The translations under genes were made by a program, and so were the position numbers. 64,000 nucleotides of DNA from DASUBV01 sp963725175 (GTDB lineage: Bacteria > Actinomycetota > Actinomycetes > Streptosporangiales > Streptosporangiaceae): assembly GCA_963725175.1 (NCBI GenBank), contig CAVRXH010000006.1:4278001-4342000 (forward strand). The letters are read 5' to 3'. Below, one piece after another: positions 27,466-35,526 of this stretch; position 1 is the stretch's first letter, and each line of letters starts with the position of its first letter. The notes below the pieces were generated by a model. The model ran no database searches. It was not told the DNA's origin and saw only the letters and a list, made by a program, of their open reading frames with translations.

Positions 27466-28747
27466 CGGCGGCGTCCGGCCGGGCCGGCTCGGGGGTCGGC
27501 TCCGGGTCCTGCTCGGGGGCCGGCGCGGTCACCCGGCGCAGCGGTGTGCAAAGCGCGAGCAGCGCCACGCCGATCTGCACGGCCGCCGACACGGTGATGA
27601 CCGGCCAGAACTCGCCGGTCGCGGCCAGCATGGCCCCGCCGATGACGGGGGCCACCGGGACCATCATGAAGGCGATGAGCCGGGTCGCGACCACCACCCG
27701 GCCCAGCAGCCGCTCGGGCACGAGCTGATGCCGGAGGGTGTAGAAGGTCACGATGAACCCCGCCGTCGAGGCCCCGACGACCAGCCAGGCCCCGGCGACG
27801 GCCAGGAAGCCGGGCAGCACCGCGAGCAGGGCGGTGAAGCTCCCGCCGGTCAGGACGCAGCCGATGATCAGGCTGCCCGGCCGGAACACCCGCAGCAGCC
27901 GGGGCGTCAGCAGCGCGCCGGCGAGCGAGCCGAGCCCGAGCGCCGCGAAGACCACGCCGACCGCCGCCAATGGCTGATGCCGGACGTGCACCAGGTAGAC
28001 GATCATGTTCGCCTCGATCATGGACAGGCCAAGTGAGCTGCCGGCCGCCACGATCGCGCCCCAGAGCAGCGGCGGGCAGGACCGGACGAAGCGCATGGCT
28101 TCGGCCAGGTCACGTCCGATAGTCAGGCGGCCCGCCGGCGCGGCCCTGGCCGGGATCCGCGCGATCAGCGCGACGGCGAGGGCGGCCAGCGCGAACGACG
28201 CCGCATCCAGGCCGAGCGACCACTGGATACCGAGCAGGGCCACGGCGGCTACCCCGGCCAGCGGGCCGGCCAGGTCGAGCGCGCCCTGGCTCGCCTGCAT
28301 CCGGGAATTGGCCCAGCCGAGGCGCTCCCGTGGCACGGTGCCGGGCAGCAGGCCAAGCACGGAGGTCTGGTAGAGCGGGGTAATGGTGGACAGCGCGAAC
28401 GCCGCCGGGTAGATCAGCCAGAGATGGTACTGGTGCAGCCACGCCAGCACCGCCAGCACGGTGACCACGCAGGCCGCCGCCGTATCCGCCCTGATCAGCA
28501 GCACCCGGCGGTCATACCGGTCGGCTATCACCCCGGCGACCGGGGCGAACAGCAGGTAGGGAACGTACTCGAGGCTGTAGATAACCGCGGTCTGCAGCGC
28601 GGACCCGGTTAACTTCAGGACGAGTAATGGCAGCGCCAGCTTGTATAGCCAGTCGCCCGCGCTGGAAATGACGAAGGCGCCGAGAAGCAGCCAGTAATCG
28701 CGCAGCGCCCATGACGAGCGCCCGGCACCGGGCGGCCGGGCGCTCAT
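27458..28747 (-). CDS. MFS exporter, candidate MccC-like peptide-nucleotide exporter
   Basis: A 429-residue major facilitator with about 12 hydrophobic segments; loop motif APVAGVIADRYDRRVLLIRAD is the MFS motif A of drug-exporter families, and the N- and C-termini are cytoplasmic with a Pro/Glu-rich tail. I chose ATG 28747, five bases after the stop of the ThiF-like gene; an open frame extends further but into that gene. Being the third gene after a short peptide gene and a ThiF/MccB-like enzyme, it holds the place of MccC, the MFS pump that exports microcin C and protects the producer. MFS identity is firm; the substrate is inferred by context. Confidence 0.85.
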   Translation of the reverse strand: MSARPPGAGRSSWALRDYWLLLGAFVISSAGDWLYKLALPLLVLKLTGSALQTAVIYSLEYVPYLLFAPVAGVIADRYDRRVLLIRADTAAACVVTVLAVLAWLHQYHLWLIYPAAFALSTITPLYQTSVLGLLPGTVPRERLGWANSRMQASQGALDLAGPLAGVAAVALLGIQWSLGLDAASFALAALAVALIARIPARAAPAGRLTIGRDLAEAMRFVRSCPPLLWGAIVAAGSSLGLSMIEANMIVYLVHVRHQPLAAVGVVFAALGLGSLAGALLTPRLLRVFRPGSLIIGCVLTGGSFTALLAVLPGFLAVAGAWLVVGASTAGFIVTFYTLRHQLVPERLLGRVVVATRLIAFMMVPVAPVIGGAMLAATGEFWPVITVSAAVQIGVALLALCTPLRRVTAPAPEQDPEPTPEPARPDAAAT

Positions 28748-28752
28748 CCTGG

Positions 28753-29869
28753 TCAGGCGACTGCCGCCGGGCCGAGCTTGCCGCAGACCGGGCAGTCGGG
28801 CAGCCTTTCCCATCTCTCGGCCTCACGGATGACAAGGTCGCTGAAGTGCGTCTCGATCAGCCTACCGGCGGCGATCGGCTCGGCGAGGCCGGTAACGACA
28901 CGCACGAATTCGGTCACCATGAGGGTGGTCAGCGCGGTCACCATGGGGCCGAACGCGGCCAGGTCTGGCCCGACGCCGGATTCCTCCCCGTGCAGCTTGG
29001 CCTGCTGACCCCGGATGGCCACGCTCAGCTCGTCGGTCACGGCGCAGCGGTACCAGCACTCCACGCATCCGGTCCTGCCGGGGATGATCAGGTAGAGCAC
29101 CGAGCGCTTGGTGTCGACACCGCCGCCGCAGAAGGGCACCCTGGACCGCACGCACGCCTCGTTCAGCCACGACATGAGCTGCGCCTTCGGCCGGTCGGCG
29201 GCGCAGATCACGAAGTCGCGGTCCGCCACCACTTCCTCGATGTCCTCCATGCGGCTCAGCCGGCGCTCCACGGCGCTGATCCTGGCCCTGGGCGCGTACT
29301 CGCGGAGCCGGGCGCTCCGCCAGGCCGATCTTCGCGCTGCCGACGTCGGCCTCGCGGTACAGGATCTGCCGGTTGAGATTGGAGAGGTCGACCGTGTCGA
29401 AGTCGACGATCCGCAGGTCGCCGACGCCGAGGCCGAGCAGGTCCAGAGCGACGTGGCTGCCGACGCCGCCCACTCCCAGCAGCGTCACCTTCGCGTCGAT
29501 GAGCTGTTCCTGCATCGTGAACTTGCTGCTGCCGAGGGTGGCGCAGGCCTCGAAGAAGCCGATATTGCGCTTCCACCGCTCCTGCTCGTATTCGTCCAGG
29601 CGGGTTCCCGCCCCGGCGTCGATCACCAGCTCGTACTCGTCTAGCTGGCTGATCGCCGCGGGGATGTCGAACGACGAGTCCGGGCGCAGCGCGCGGAACT
29701 CCCGGTCAATCTCCGCCGCGGTCCTGCTGCCGTCGGCCAGGGAGAGCAGGACGCGCACGTCACCATCCGGGTCCTCGATCTCCAGCATCGACCCGCAGCG
29801 CTGGATGAAAACAGAATCGCCTACCTCGAAAACAGGGTTAGTAGACTTAACCTGCGGTCTTGCCGGCAT
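28753..29869 (-). pseudogene. MccB-like ThiF/E1 adenylating enzyme, one frameshift
   Basis: The joined protein is ~371 residues. An N-terminal ~95-residue winged-helix-like segment (FEVGDSVFIQRCGSMLEIED to LDEYELVIDAG) resembles the peptide clamp of MccB and other RiPP enzymes. The adenylation domain has VTLLGVGGVGSHVALDLLGLG, VDFDTVDLSNLNRQILYREADVG, the MccB-like CAADRPKAQLMSWLNEACVR, and the zinc cysteines PGRTGCVEC and CPVCG. One extra C near 29318 moves the C-terminal ~155 residues into another frame; both halves are otherwise intact. MccB adenylates the C-terminal Asn of its heptapeptide through a succinimide. PaaA-type or TOMM partner proteins are alternatives. ATG 29869 has only a weak ribosome site. 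Confidence 0.8.
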
Positions 29870-29912
29870 TATTTATCGTCCGATCTGGTGAGCGATAATT
29901 GTCAACATAAGC

Positions 29913-29962
29913 GCCTGGCCGACTCTGTGGCTCAACGGGTAAGTCACGGGAATCGGCCAGGC
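29913..29962 (-). terminator. Long hairpin between the short peptide gene and the mccB-like gene
   Basis: In the transcript, GCCTGGCCGATTC (29962-29950) can pair with GAGTCGGCCAGGC (29925-29913): 13 pairs with one G-U and a 24-base loop. It begins seven bases after the short gene's stop and has no U-run. In microcin C operons a hairpin in the same place partly terminates transcription so that mccA RNA exceeds mccB RNA; the same role is inferred here. Confidence 0.65.
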
Positions 29963-29969
29963 TCTAGTT

Positions 29970-30023
29970 CTAGCTAGGAAGGGTGTTCTTGGCCACGCTG
30001 ACCTTGCGCTCCTTGATACGCAT
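29970..30023 (-). CDS. Short peptide gene, candidate MccA-like precursor
   Basis: A 17-codon gene reading MRIKERKVSVAKNTLPS, with GAGGAGG eight bases before its ATG, the strongest ribosome site in this stretch. It lies 100 bases upstream of the MccB-like gene with a hairpin between. It has the basic N-terminus and small size of microcin C precursors (E. coli MRTGNAN). All MccA peptides I know end in Asn; this one ends in Ser, with Asn at position 13. The stop TAG is followed in frame by AAC and a second TAG, so a 19-residue readthrough form would end in Asn. No signal peptide. That it is translated is very likely from the ribosome site; that it is the enzyme's substrate is inference. Confidence 0.7.
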   Translation of the reverse strand: MRIKERKVSVAKNTLPS

Positions 30024-30267
30024 GCTGCTACGCCTCCTCTCGCTATCCGCGGCAAATATCATTGCCGTGGTGCGATCGTAAGCGGGCCGGCGCGGACGGC
30101 ATATAGAACTTTTGACCGTGCAATTAAGTGACGTCAATGGCCGCTGACGGCGGCCGTGCCACCGGCTGAACGGACCCCGGCCTGGCCGGGGTCGGGGGGC
30201 AGCGATTAGCCTGCTGTGGTCAGCGTTGACCCCGTGTTTCCCCGCTTGCGACGTGAGGCGCCGTTAC
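30024..30267. promoter_or_regulatory. Divergent promoter region of the MccA-like and decarboxylase genes
   Basis: The 244 bases between the divergent starts contain an AT-rich core at about 30098-30140 (catatagaacttttgacc, then caattaagtgacgtcaa) in otherwise very GC-rich DNA. On the leftward strand TTGACG (30137-30132) and TATATG (30105-30100) are box-like but too far apart to be one promoter. No gene is seen in it apart from the ribosome site of the short gene. Confidence 0.35.
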
Positions 30268-31545
30268 ATGCTCAACCTGTCACTGCTCCCGCCGTCCGCC
30301 ACCATCGAGGGCGACGACCTGAGGATCGGCGGAGTCCTGCTCCGCGACCTGGCCGAGCGATTCGGCACCCCGGCCTACGTGATCGACGAGGACTACCTGC
30401 GAGACCGGGCGCGGGAGTACGTCAGCGCGTTCGCCAGCAGGCATCCGCGCAGCCGGATCTGCTTCGCGACCAAGGCGTTCCCGTCCGCGTCGGTGATCAG
30501 GGTGCTCGCGCAGGAGGGCCTGGGCTGCGACGTGGTCGGCGGCGGTGAGCTGGCGATCGCGCTCGCCGCGGGCGCCGACCCGGCGAAGATCGTCATGCAC
30601 GGCAACGCCAAGTCCGACGACGACATCCAGGCCGCGATCGGCGCCGGCATCGGCTACATCGTGGTCGACGGCTTCGACGACATCGACCGGATCGCCCGGC
30701 TGGCCACCCGGCGGGTGCCGGTGCTGCTGCGGGCCAGCCCCGGCATCGACTCCACGACGCACGCGGCGCTGGCCACCGGCGGCGCGGGGTCCAAGTTCGG
30801 CTTCCCGATCGAGCAGGTGCCAGAGGCCATCAGGCGGATGCGGGCCGAGCCGCGCATCGACCTCCAGGGGCTGCACGCGCACATCGGCTCGCAGATCCTG
30901 CGGCTTGACCAGTTCGAGGCCGAGGTGGCCGCGCTGGCCAGCCTCGGCGAGTTCGGCGTCTACGACTTCGGCGGCGGCCTCGGCGTCCGCTACGAGCCCG
31001 CCGACACCGCACCCGGAATCGACGAGTACGCCGAGACGGTGGTCGCCGCCGCGCACCGGCAGCTCGGCCCCGGCATCGAGATGCTGATCGAGCCCGGCCG
31101 GTCGCTGGTCGCCCCAGCCGCGCTCACCCTGTACCGGGTGGTCACCATCAAGCAGGCGGGCAAGCTGCACATCGCGGTGGACGGCGGCATGGGCGACAGC
31201 CTGGAGTACTCGCTGTACCGGCAGCGGTTCACGCCGTTCGTGGTGGGGCGCTGGGACGAGCCGCAGGTGCTCGCCGACGTGGTCGGCCGGCACTGCGAGT
31301 CCGGTGACGTGGTGACCCCCGACGTCGCGATGGCCAGCCCGCGGATCGGCGACCTGGTGGCGGTGCCGGTGACCGGCGCGTACTGCTTCACGATGAGCAA
31401 CAACTACAACGCCGCGCTGCGGCCCCCGGTGGTGATGTGCGCCGGCGGCACCGCCAGGCTCGCGGTCCGCAGGGAGACGCCGGAGGACCTGATGGCCCGC
31501 GAGGTCGGGCTCGACGCCCCGCAGCCGGAGCTCAGCCGGGCCTGA
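30268..31545 (+). CDS. Fold-type III PLP decarboxylase (diaminopimelate decarboxylase family; MccE N-domain-like by context)
   Basis: A 425-residue alanine-racemase-fold decarboxylase: CFATKAFPSASVIRVLAQEGLGCDV carries the PLP lysine, LQGLHAHIGSQI and DFGGGLGVRYEP follow, EPGRSLVAPAALTLY binds phosphate, CESGDVVTPD holds the catalytic cysteine loop, and GAYCFTMSNNYN binds substrate. This is the LysA pattern, so meso-diaminopimelate decarboxylation to lysine is possible. Beside an mccA-mccB-mccC-like operon it also fits the decarboxylase half of MccE, which removes a carboxyl from the aminocarboxypropyl group on the microcin nucleotide; no acetyltransferase half is fused. ATG 30268 has GAGG upstream. 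Context cannot decide between housekeeping LysA and a tailoring enzyme. Confidence 0.8.
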   Translation: MLNLSLLPPSATIEGDDLRIGGVLLRDLAERFGTPAYVIDEDYLRDRAREYVSAFASRHPRSRICFATKAFPSASVIRVLAQEGLGCDVVGGGELAIALAAGADPAKIVMHGNAKSDDDIQAAIGAGIGYIVVDGFDDIDRIARLATRRVPVLLRASPGIDSTTHAALATGGAGSKFGFPIEQVPEAIRRMRAEPRIDLQGLHAHIGSQILRLDQFEAEVAALASLGEFGVYDFGGGLGVRYEPADTAPGIDEYAETVVAAAHRQLGPGIEMLIEPGRSLVAPAALTLYRVVTIKQAGKLHIAVDGGMGDSLEYSLYRQRFTPFVVGRWDEPQVLADVVGRHCESGDVVTPDVAMASPRIGDLVAVPVTGAYCFTMSNNYNAALRPPVVMCAGGTARLAVRRETPEDLMAREVGLDAPQPELSRA

Positions 31546-32491
31546 CCGGCCCCCCTGAGCCGGCCGGCCCGGAGGGCACGCCGGGCGGGAGCACCGCGTG
31601 GACCCCCCAGGTCTGGTTGGCGACCTGGGTAACCCGCAGGTCGGCGCAGGTGCTGGCCAGCGCCAGCGCGGTCGCCGCGCCGACGCCGTGCAGCGCCTGG
31701 ATCCAGGTCACCAGGTCCGCGAGCGCGTCGCCCATCGCGGCGTTCAGGTCGGCGTCGAAGCCGAAGGTGATCCGCCCGGCCGGGGTTTGCGCGTGGACCG
31801 AGGCGAGCGGGCGGCCGGTGACCAGGTCCAGCCGGGCGGTGGTGGTCATCGGGCACTCGATGGCGGTCCCGCCCGCCTCGCCGTCGCCCTGCGCGGCGTG
31901 CCCGTCGCCCAGGTACAGCAGCGCGCCGGCGACCGCGACCGGCAGATAGAGCACCGAGCCTGCGACCAGTTCCCGGCAGTCGATGTTGCCGCCGCGGCCC
32001 GGTCGCGGCGGGATGGTCGAGTGCTCGCCAGGCTCGGCCGGAGCCACGCCGGTGACCCCGAGGAACGGCGCCAGCGACCGGCTCAGGCCCAGGTCGCAGG
32101 TGGCGGTCCCGGCGGCGGCGTCCAGCTCCCAGAGCAGCGCGGCGGGCGGCTGGTCGGCGAGCCCGAGGCGGCGGGTGACCGGGGTATCCCGGCCGCCGGC
32201 CATCGTCCAGCCCCAGTCGCCGGGGCGCAGCTCCGCGATGGTCACCGCTAGCATGTCGCCAGGACGGGCACCGCGCACGGCGATGGGCCCGGTGAGGCAG
32301 TGGCCGCGGTTCTCGGCGAACATCTTCGGCGGGCTGTCGCCGGGAAAGGACTGCGGCTTCAGGCATCCGGCGGCGTCCAGCGACGAGACCACCACGGTGT
32401 CGCCGGGATCGACGGTCAGCACCGGCTGGTGGCCGGGCGAGAACACGTCGGCCGTGGTGTCAGGGGCCGGGTCGAGCCGGTGCGTCGCCAT
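31532..32491 (-). CDS. Acetamidase/formamidase family protein
   Basis: A 319-residue protein of the FmdA/AmdA family: VLTVDPGDTVVVSSLDAAG near the N-terminus, ENRGHCLTGPIAVRGARPGDMLAV, IPPRPGRGGNIDCRELVAGS, LYLGDGHAAQGDGEAGGTAIEC with the metal-site His/Asp, and a C-terminal helical part. Members hydrolyse formamide or acetamide to ammonia and the acid. Convergent with the decarboxylase, overlapping it by 14 bases. The gene has no obvious partner; amide nitrogen scavenging is the family's usual role. Confidence 0.9.
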   Translation of the reverse strand: MATHRLDPAPDTTADVFSPGHQPVLTVDPGDTVVVSSLDAAGCLKPQSFPGDSPPKMFAENRGHCLTGPIAVRGARPGDMLAVTIAELRPGDWGWTMAGGRDTPVTRRLGLADQPPAALLWELDAAAGTATCDLGLSRSLAPFLGVTGVAPAEPGEHSTIPPRPGRGGNIDCRELVAGSVLYLPVAVAGALLYLGDGHAAQGDGEAGGTAIECPMTTTARLDLVTGRPLASVHAQTPAGRITFGFDADLNAAMGDALADLVTWIQALHGVGAATALALASTCADLRVTQVANQTWGVHAVLPPGVPSGPAGSGGPVRPG

Positions 32492-32527
32492 CCGGGCATT
32501 CTGCCGTGCCGGCGGTACTAGCAGCTA

Positions 32528-33300
32528 GGGCGTGTCTAAGAAGTGAGGGGTCGTAGCCATTCGCCGATGGCGGCGATATGGAGGGTGGCCTGGTAGCGAC
32601 GGCGAGCTTGTCGTACCTGGTGGCGACTGCGTGGCGGCGCGTGAGCCGGCTGATGCCGTACTCGACGGCGTGGCGCTGCTTGTAGGTTTCGGGGCTGAAT
32701 ACGGGCGGGCGGCCGCCTGCGCTGCCCTTGTTCTTGCGGTTCCTGACGCGGTCGGCGGGCTCGGGGATGGTGGCGGCGATCTTGCGGCGGCGCAGGTAAG
32801 CGCGGCTGGCGCGAGAGCAGTATGCCTTGTCGGCCAGGACCCGGTCCGGGCGGGTGCGAGGTCGGCCGCCGCCGGGGCGGGGCACGCGGGCGGCGTCCAG
32901 GACCGGCTGGAACTGCGGGCTGTCGCCGCGCTGCCCGGCAGTGACCAGGATCGCCAGGGGCTTCTGCCCCTGCTCGCATGCCAGGCGGAACTTGACGGTC
33001 AGCCCGCCGCGGGACCGGCCCGGCGCATGGTCCGCGGGCTCCGGGGCACCGGCCCTGCCCGGCGGCTCCTTCTGCGCGGCGGCGTCCTTCCAGCGGCGGA
33101 CAGCTCGTAAATCGACTGCCAGGGCCCCGTACTCCGGCGGGACGTCCCGCTACGGCGCGCCCGCCCGCGTCCGCCAGCGGATCCCGTCAATCAGCTGCCG
33201 CCTGCTCCACTTCGGCGGCCTCCCCGGCCGCTTCCCCGCAGGCAGCAGGGTACGGCATGCCGTCGAGTCGCCCGAGTAGCTCGCGTAAGCCTTCGTCAAC
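32528..33300 (-). mobile_element. Decayed IS5-type transposase
   Basis: Fragments in several minus-strand frames read as one DDE transposase. From upstream: KRPGRPPKWSRRQLIDGIRWRTRAGAP, a TAG stop at 33150-33152 where the family has Trp, RDVPPEYG, GPWQSIYEL, GGLTVKFRLACEQGQKPLAI, DRVLADKAYCSR, KQRHAVEYGISRL, and finally the shifted end RYQATLHIAAIGEWLRPLTS. At least three frame changes plus a nonsense codon mean it cannot make active transposase. The left boundary agrees with AGGGCGTGTCTAAG at 32527-32540, typical of IS5-group ends; I could not find the matching right end. No other gene lies between 32492 and 33364. Confidence 0.75.
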
Positions 33301-33364
33301 AGGGCGGCGCGGAGCGCGGACGGGATGCCTGATCCTGCGCGGCGGGTGTTCGATGTGCTGGGGC

Positions 33365-34705
33365 TCAGTCGGTTGCCGGTGCACCTGTCCGGTCTGATTC
33401 GGTGAGCTGGGCCGTGTACTGCTTCCGCAGGCCCGGGCTGCTCAGGGCCACGGAGCCGGCGAGCCAGGCCCGGTCTCCCCTGGCCAGGTGGCCGTCAGTT
33501 GCGATGGCGGCGTGCCTTGCGGTGAACGGGCGGGCGAGCTGCCTTACGGCGGTCCCGGCGGGGTCACTGTCGTAAGGGTAGGCACCCCAGGCGCGGGCTT
33601 CGGAAGAGCTTGGGTGACACCAGAAGGCGTCCATCACCGCGTGGATGAGCGGACGCAGGTCGCCGTCAAGGTTGCCGTCGAGAGCATCGCAGACCTTGTA
33701 CAGGGTTGACCGGTACAGCTCCAGTCCCCATGCCTCGGCGGACGAGTTGGCCTGGGCGCTTAGAACGGGCTCGACTTCGCCGGAGGAAGCGTACCGGTAG
33801 CCGGAGAGAATGCCGTGATCACCCATGCAGAAGGTTTCCACGATGAACGGGGCGTCGGGAACCCGCCAGGCAAGGCCGTCGCCTCGCGCGGTGTTGTACA
33901 GGTACGCGGCGACGCGTTGAGAGTCGGTCCAGCCGGTGGCCCTGGGTTCGTGACCCCACAACAGGATGTGCGGGCGGCTCATGCCGGCGGCAGCGCATAC
34001 GCCGACAAGTGATCCGACCATCCTGCCGGTCCAGCCGGCATCGACCAGTGCGGTGGCTGGGTCGGCGAGGTCATGCTGGGCGGCGTAGCCGAGGAGCAGG
34101 CGGCGCATCGCCGTGATCCGGTCGGCCGCGGCGCGCGCGACGTCAGGTGAATCGACGAAGCGGCGGAGCGCCCGGAGCTGGCCTTGCTTATCGGCGCGCT
34201 GCCCAGGGTCGAGGGAGACACCTGCGGCCTGCAGCGCCGGCAGGTAGTCCGTGAGAGGGAGGCCGAGGCGCGCGCAGACGTCAGCCGCGTTGGACTTCAT
34301 GAAGCTGTTGAACAGCCACTGCGCTGAGGGCAGACGCTCGGGATCAGTTGCTGCCAGGCTCCAGGTGATCCGGCTGCTGTAGACGTAGTCGATGTCGATG
34401 TCGATGTCGATGTGCTGTCGGGCGGCGATGCGCCTGGCCAGCTCAAACATAACCTGGCCGTCGCGGGACAGGAACCGCAGGCGAGCGAGGTTCCGTGCCC
34501 GTGCCTCGTTGAGGATCCAGATGACACACCCGATAAGAGCGGGAGCGGCGACACCGGCGGCGACATCGCGGATTGCCATCTCATGCTCAGAGGTCACGCT
34601 GGTTAATGTGCGTGCGGCGCGGCTCGCGGCAACGAACTGGGACGCGAGATCACCCGGCTGCCGCGAATGCCGGGCAGCGATCCTTTCATACCGAGTGGCC
34701 CGCAC
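33365..34705 (-). CDS. HAD-superfamily-like protein (COG5610 type)
   Basis: A 446-residue protein. A motif LRFLSRDGQVMFELARRI at about residues 77-94 matches the LSRDG block of the COG5610 HAD-like family, found in surface polysaccharide and natural-product clusters. Later blocks are LVDAGWTGRMVGSLVGVC and FIVETFCMGDHGILSGYRY. A run of alternating Ile-Asp comes from four copies of the hexamer GTCGAT at 34388-34411, a slippage-prone tract. GTG 34705 is taken as start with little ribosome-site support; ATG 34580 is an alternative. The function is unknown; phosphatase activity should not be assumed. It may begin the accessory cluster running to 42 kb. Confidence 0.65.
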   Translation of the reverse strand: MRATRYERIAARHSRQPGDLASQFVAASRAARTLTSVTSEHEMAIRDVAAGVAAPALIGCVIWILNEARARNLARLRFLSRDGQVMFELARRIAARQHIDIDIDIDYVYSSRITWSLAATDPERLPSAQWLFNSFMKSNAADVCARLGLPLTDYLPALQAAGVSLDPGQRADKQGQLRALRRFVDSPDVARAAADRITAMRRLLLGYAAQHDLADPATALVDAGWTGRMVGSLVGVCAAAGMSRPHILLWGHEPRATGWTDSQRVAAYLYNTARGDGLAWRVPDAPFIVETFCMGDHGILSGYRYASSGEVEPVLSAQANSSAEAWGLELYRSTLYKVCDALDGNLDGDLRPLIHAVMDAFWCHPSSSEARAWGAYPYDSDPAGTAVRQLARPFTARHAAIATDGHLARGDRAWLAGSVALSSPGLRKQYTAQLTESDRTGAPATD

Positions 34706-34752
34706 CTGCCCAGGTTAGATGGCTGCGCAAGGAGCGTCCGCCCAGCCTGCGC

Positions 34753-35460
34753 TCATTGCGGGGACATACGGAGCTGCGGCAGGTCGGCCAGCGTTGTCAG
34801 GGGAGAAGCTGCTCCGGCTTCGGCGAGGTCGCTGCTGGTGTACTTGCCGGTGGCGACGGCGATGATGCGGGCGCCCGCGGTGAGCGCGGCACTCACATCG
34901 GCGGGCGTGTCACCGATCAGGATGACCTGGCTGGCCTCGACAGGCACGCCGTGCTTTCGCGCGCATCGCTCCCGCCCGATTGCGACGAGCTGGGCGCGGT
35001 CGCGGTGGTCATCGCCGTACGCTCCGATGCCCAGGTCAAGATAGGGATCGAGGCCGAATGCCCGGACCTTGATCCGCGCGACCTCGGTGGTGTTGCCGGT
35101 CAGCACGCTCTGCCAGATGCCGGGCTCGGCGGCGAACGCCTGGAGCGCCTCGCGCGCTCCAGGCAGCACCCGGCCGCGTTCGGCCAGTTCGGCGGCGGCG
35201 TCGCGGTAGCCGACGGCCAGGGCTGCGGCGAGCTGCCGCACGAGGCCGGTCGTCGCGGTGATGCCGTGCATTTCGAGCGTGTCGCTCATGATGTCCAGCT
35301 CGGTGCGGCCGTGGACGATCGCGAGGTCGCGCAGCGGCTGGCCGGTCACCACGGGGAACACGCGCTCGTAGATGTCCCGGCCGACGCCGCGGGTCTCGAT
35401 GAGTGTGTGGTCGATATCCCACAGGACCAGGAGCGTCCGGCCGTCGGCGGTCATAGGCAT
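34753..35460 (-). CDS. HAD-family phosphatase
   Basis: A 235-residue HAD hydrolase: nucleophile motif LWDIDHTLIET near residue 15, cap domain of helices, second motif VLTGNTTEVAR, and the closing motif VILIGDTPADVSAA with the Mg-binding aspartate. Length and cap suggest the phosphoglycolate phosphatase/beta-phosphoglucomutase group acting on small phosphate esters. It stands in the same accessory segment as a radical SAM enzyme, a nucleotidyltransferase and a Nudix hydrolase, divergent from the XRE regulator. The substrate is unknown. Confidence 0.85.
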   Translation of the reverse strand: MPMTADGRTLLVLWDIDHTLIETRGVGRDIYERVFPVVTGQPLRDLAIVHGRTELDIMSDTLEMHGITATTGLVRQLAAALAVGYRDAAAELAERGRVLPGAREALQAFAAEPGIWQSVLTGNTTEVARIKVRAFGLDPYLDLGIGAYGDDHRDRAQLVAIGRERCARKHGVPVEASQVILIGDTPADVSAALTAGARIIAVATGKYTSSDLAEAGAASPLTTLADLPQLRMSPQ

Positions 35461-35526
35461 TAGTGTCGCAGCCGGATCGCGACGTACCCTCGGTGAGGAC
35501 GATTCACTGCACGCGGGAGCTAGCGC

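Noticed and set aside
29921..29965. tRNA-like stretch (TGGCTCAACGGGTAAGTCA, like a D-arm) near the mcc-like hairpin
   Set aside because: No acceptor stem, anticodon arm or T-arm of correct spacing can be formed; the dominant pairing is the long hairpin itself.
29873..30055. 60-codon minus-strand frame covering the short peptide gene
   Set aside because: Its start has no ribosome site and its sequence is not conserved-looking; the 17-codon frame has GAGGAGG at proper spacing.
32528..33300. Active IS5 element
   Set aside because: A TAG in the conserved region, several frame changes and no matching right-hand terminal repeat.
34381..34415. CRISPR-like repeat
   Set aside because: It is a simple hexamer tandem tract without spacers.
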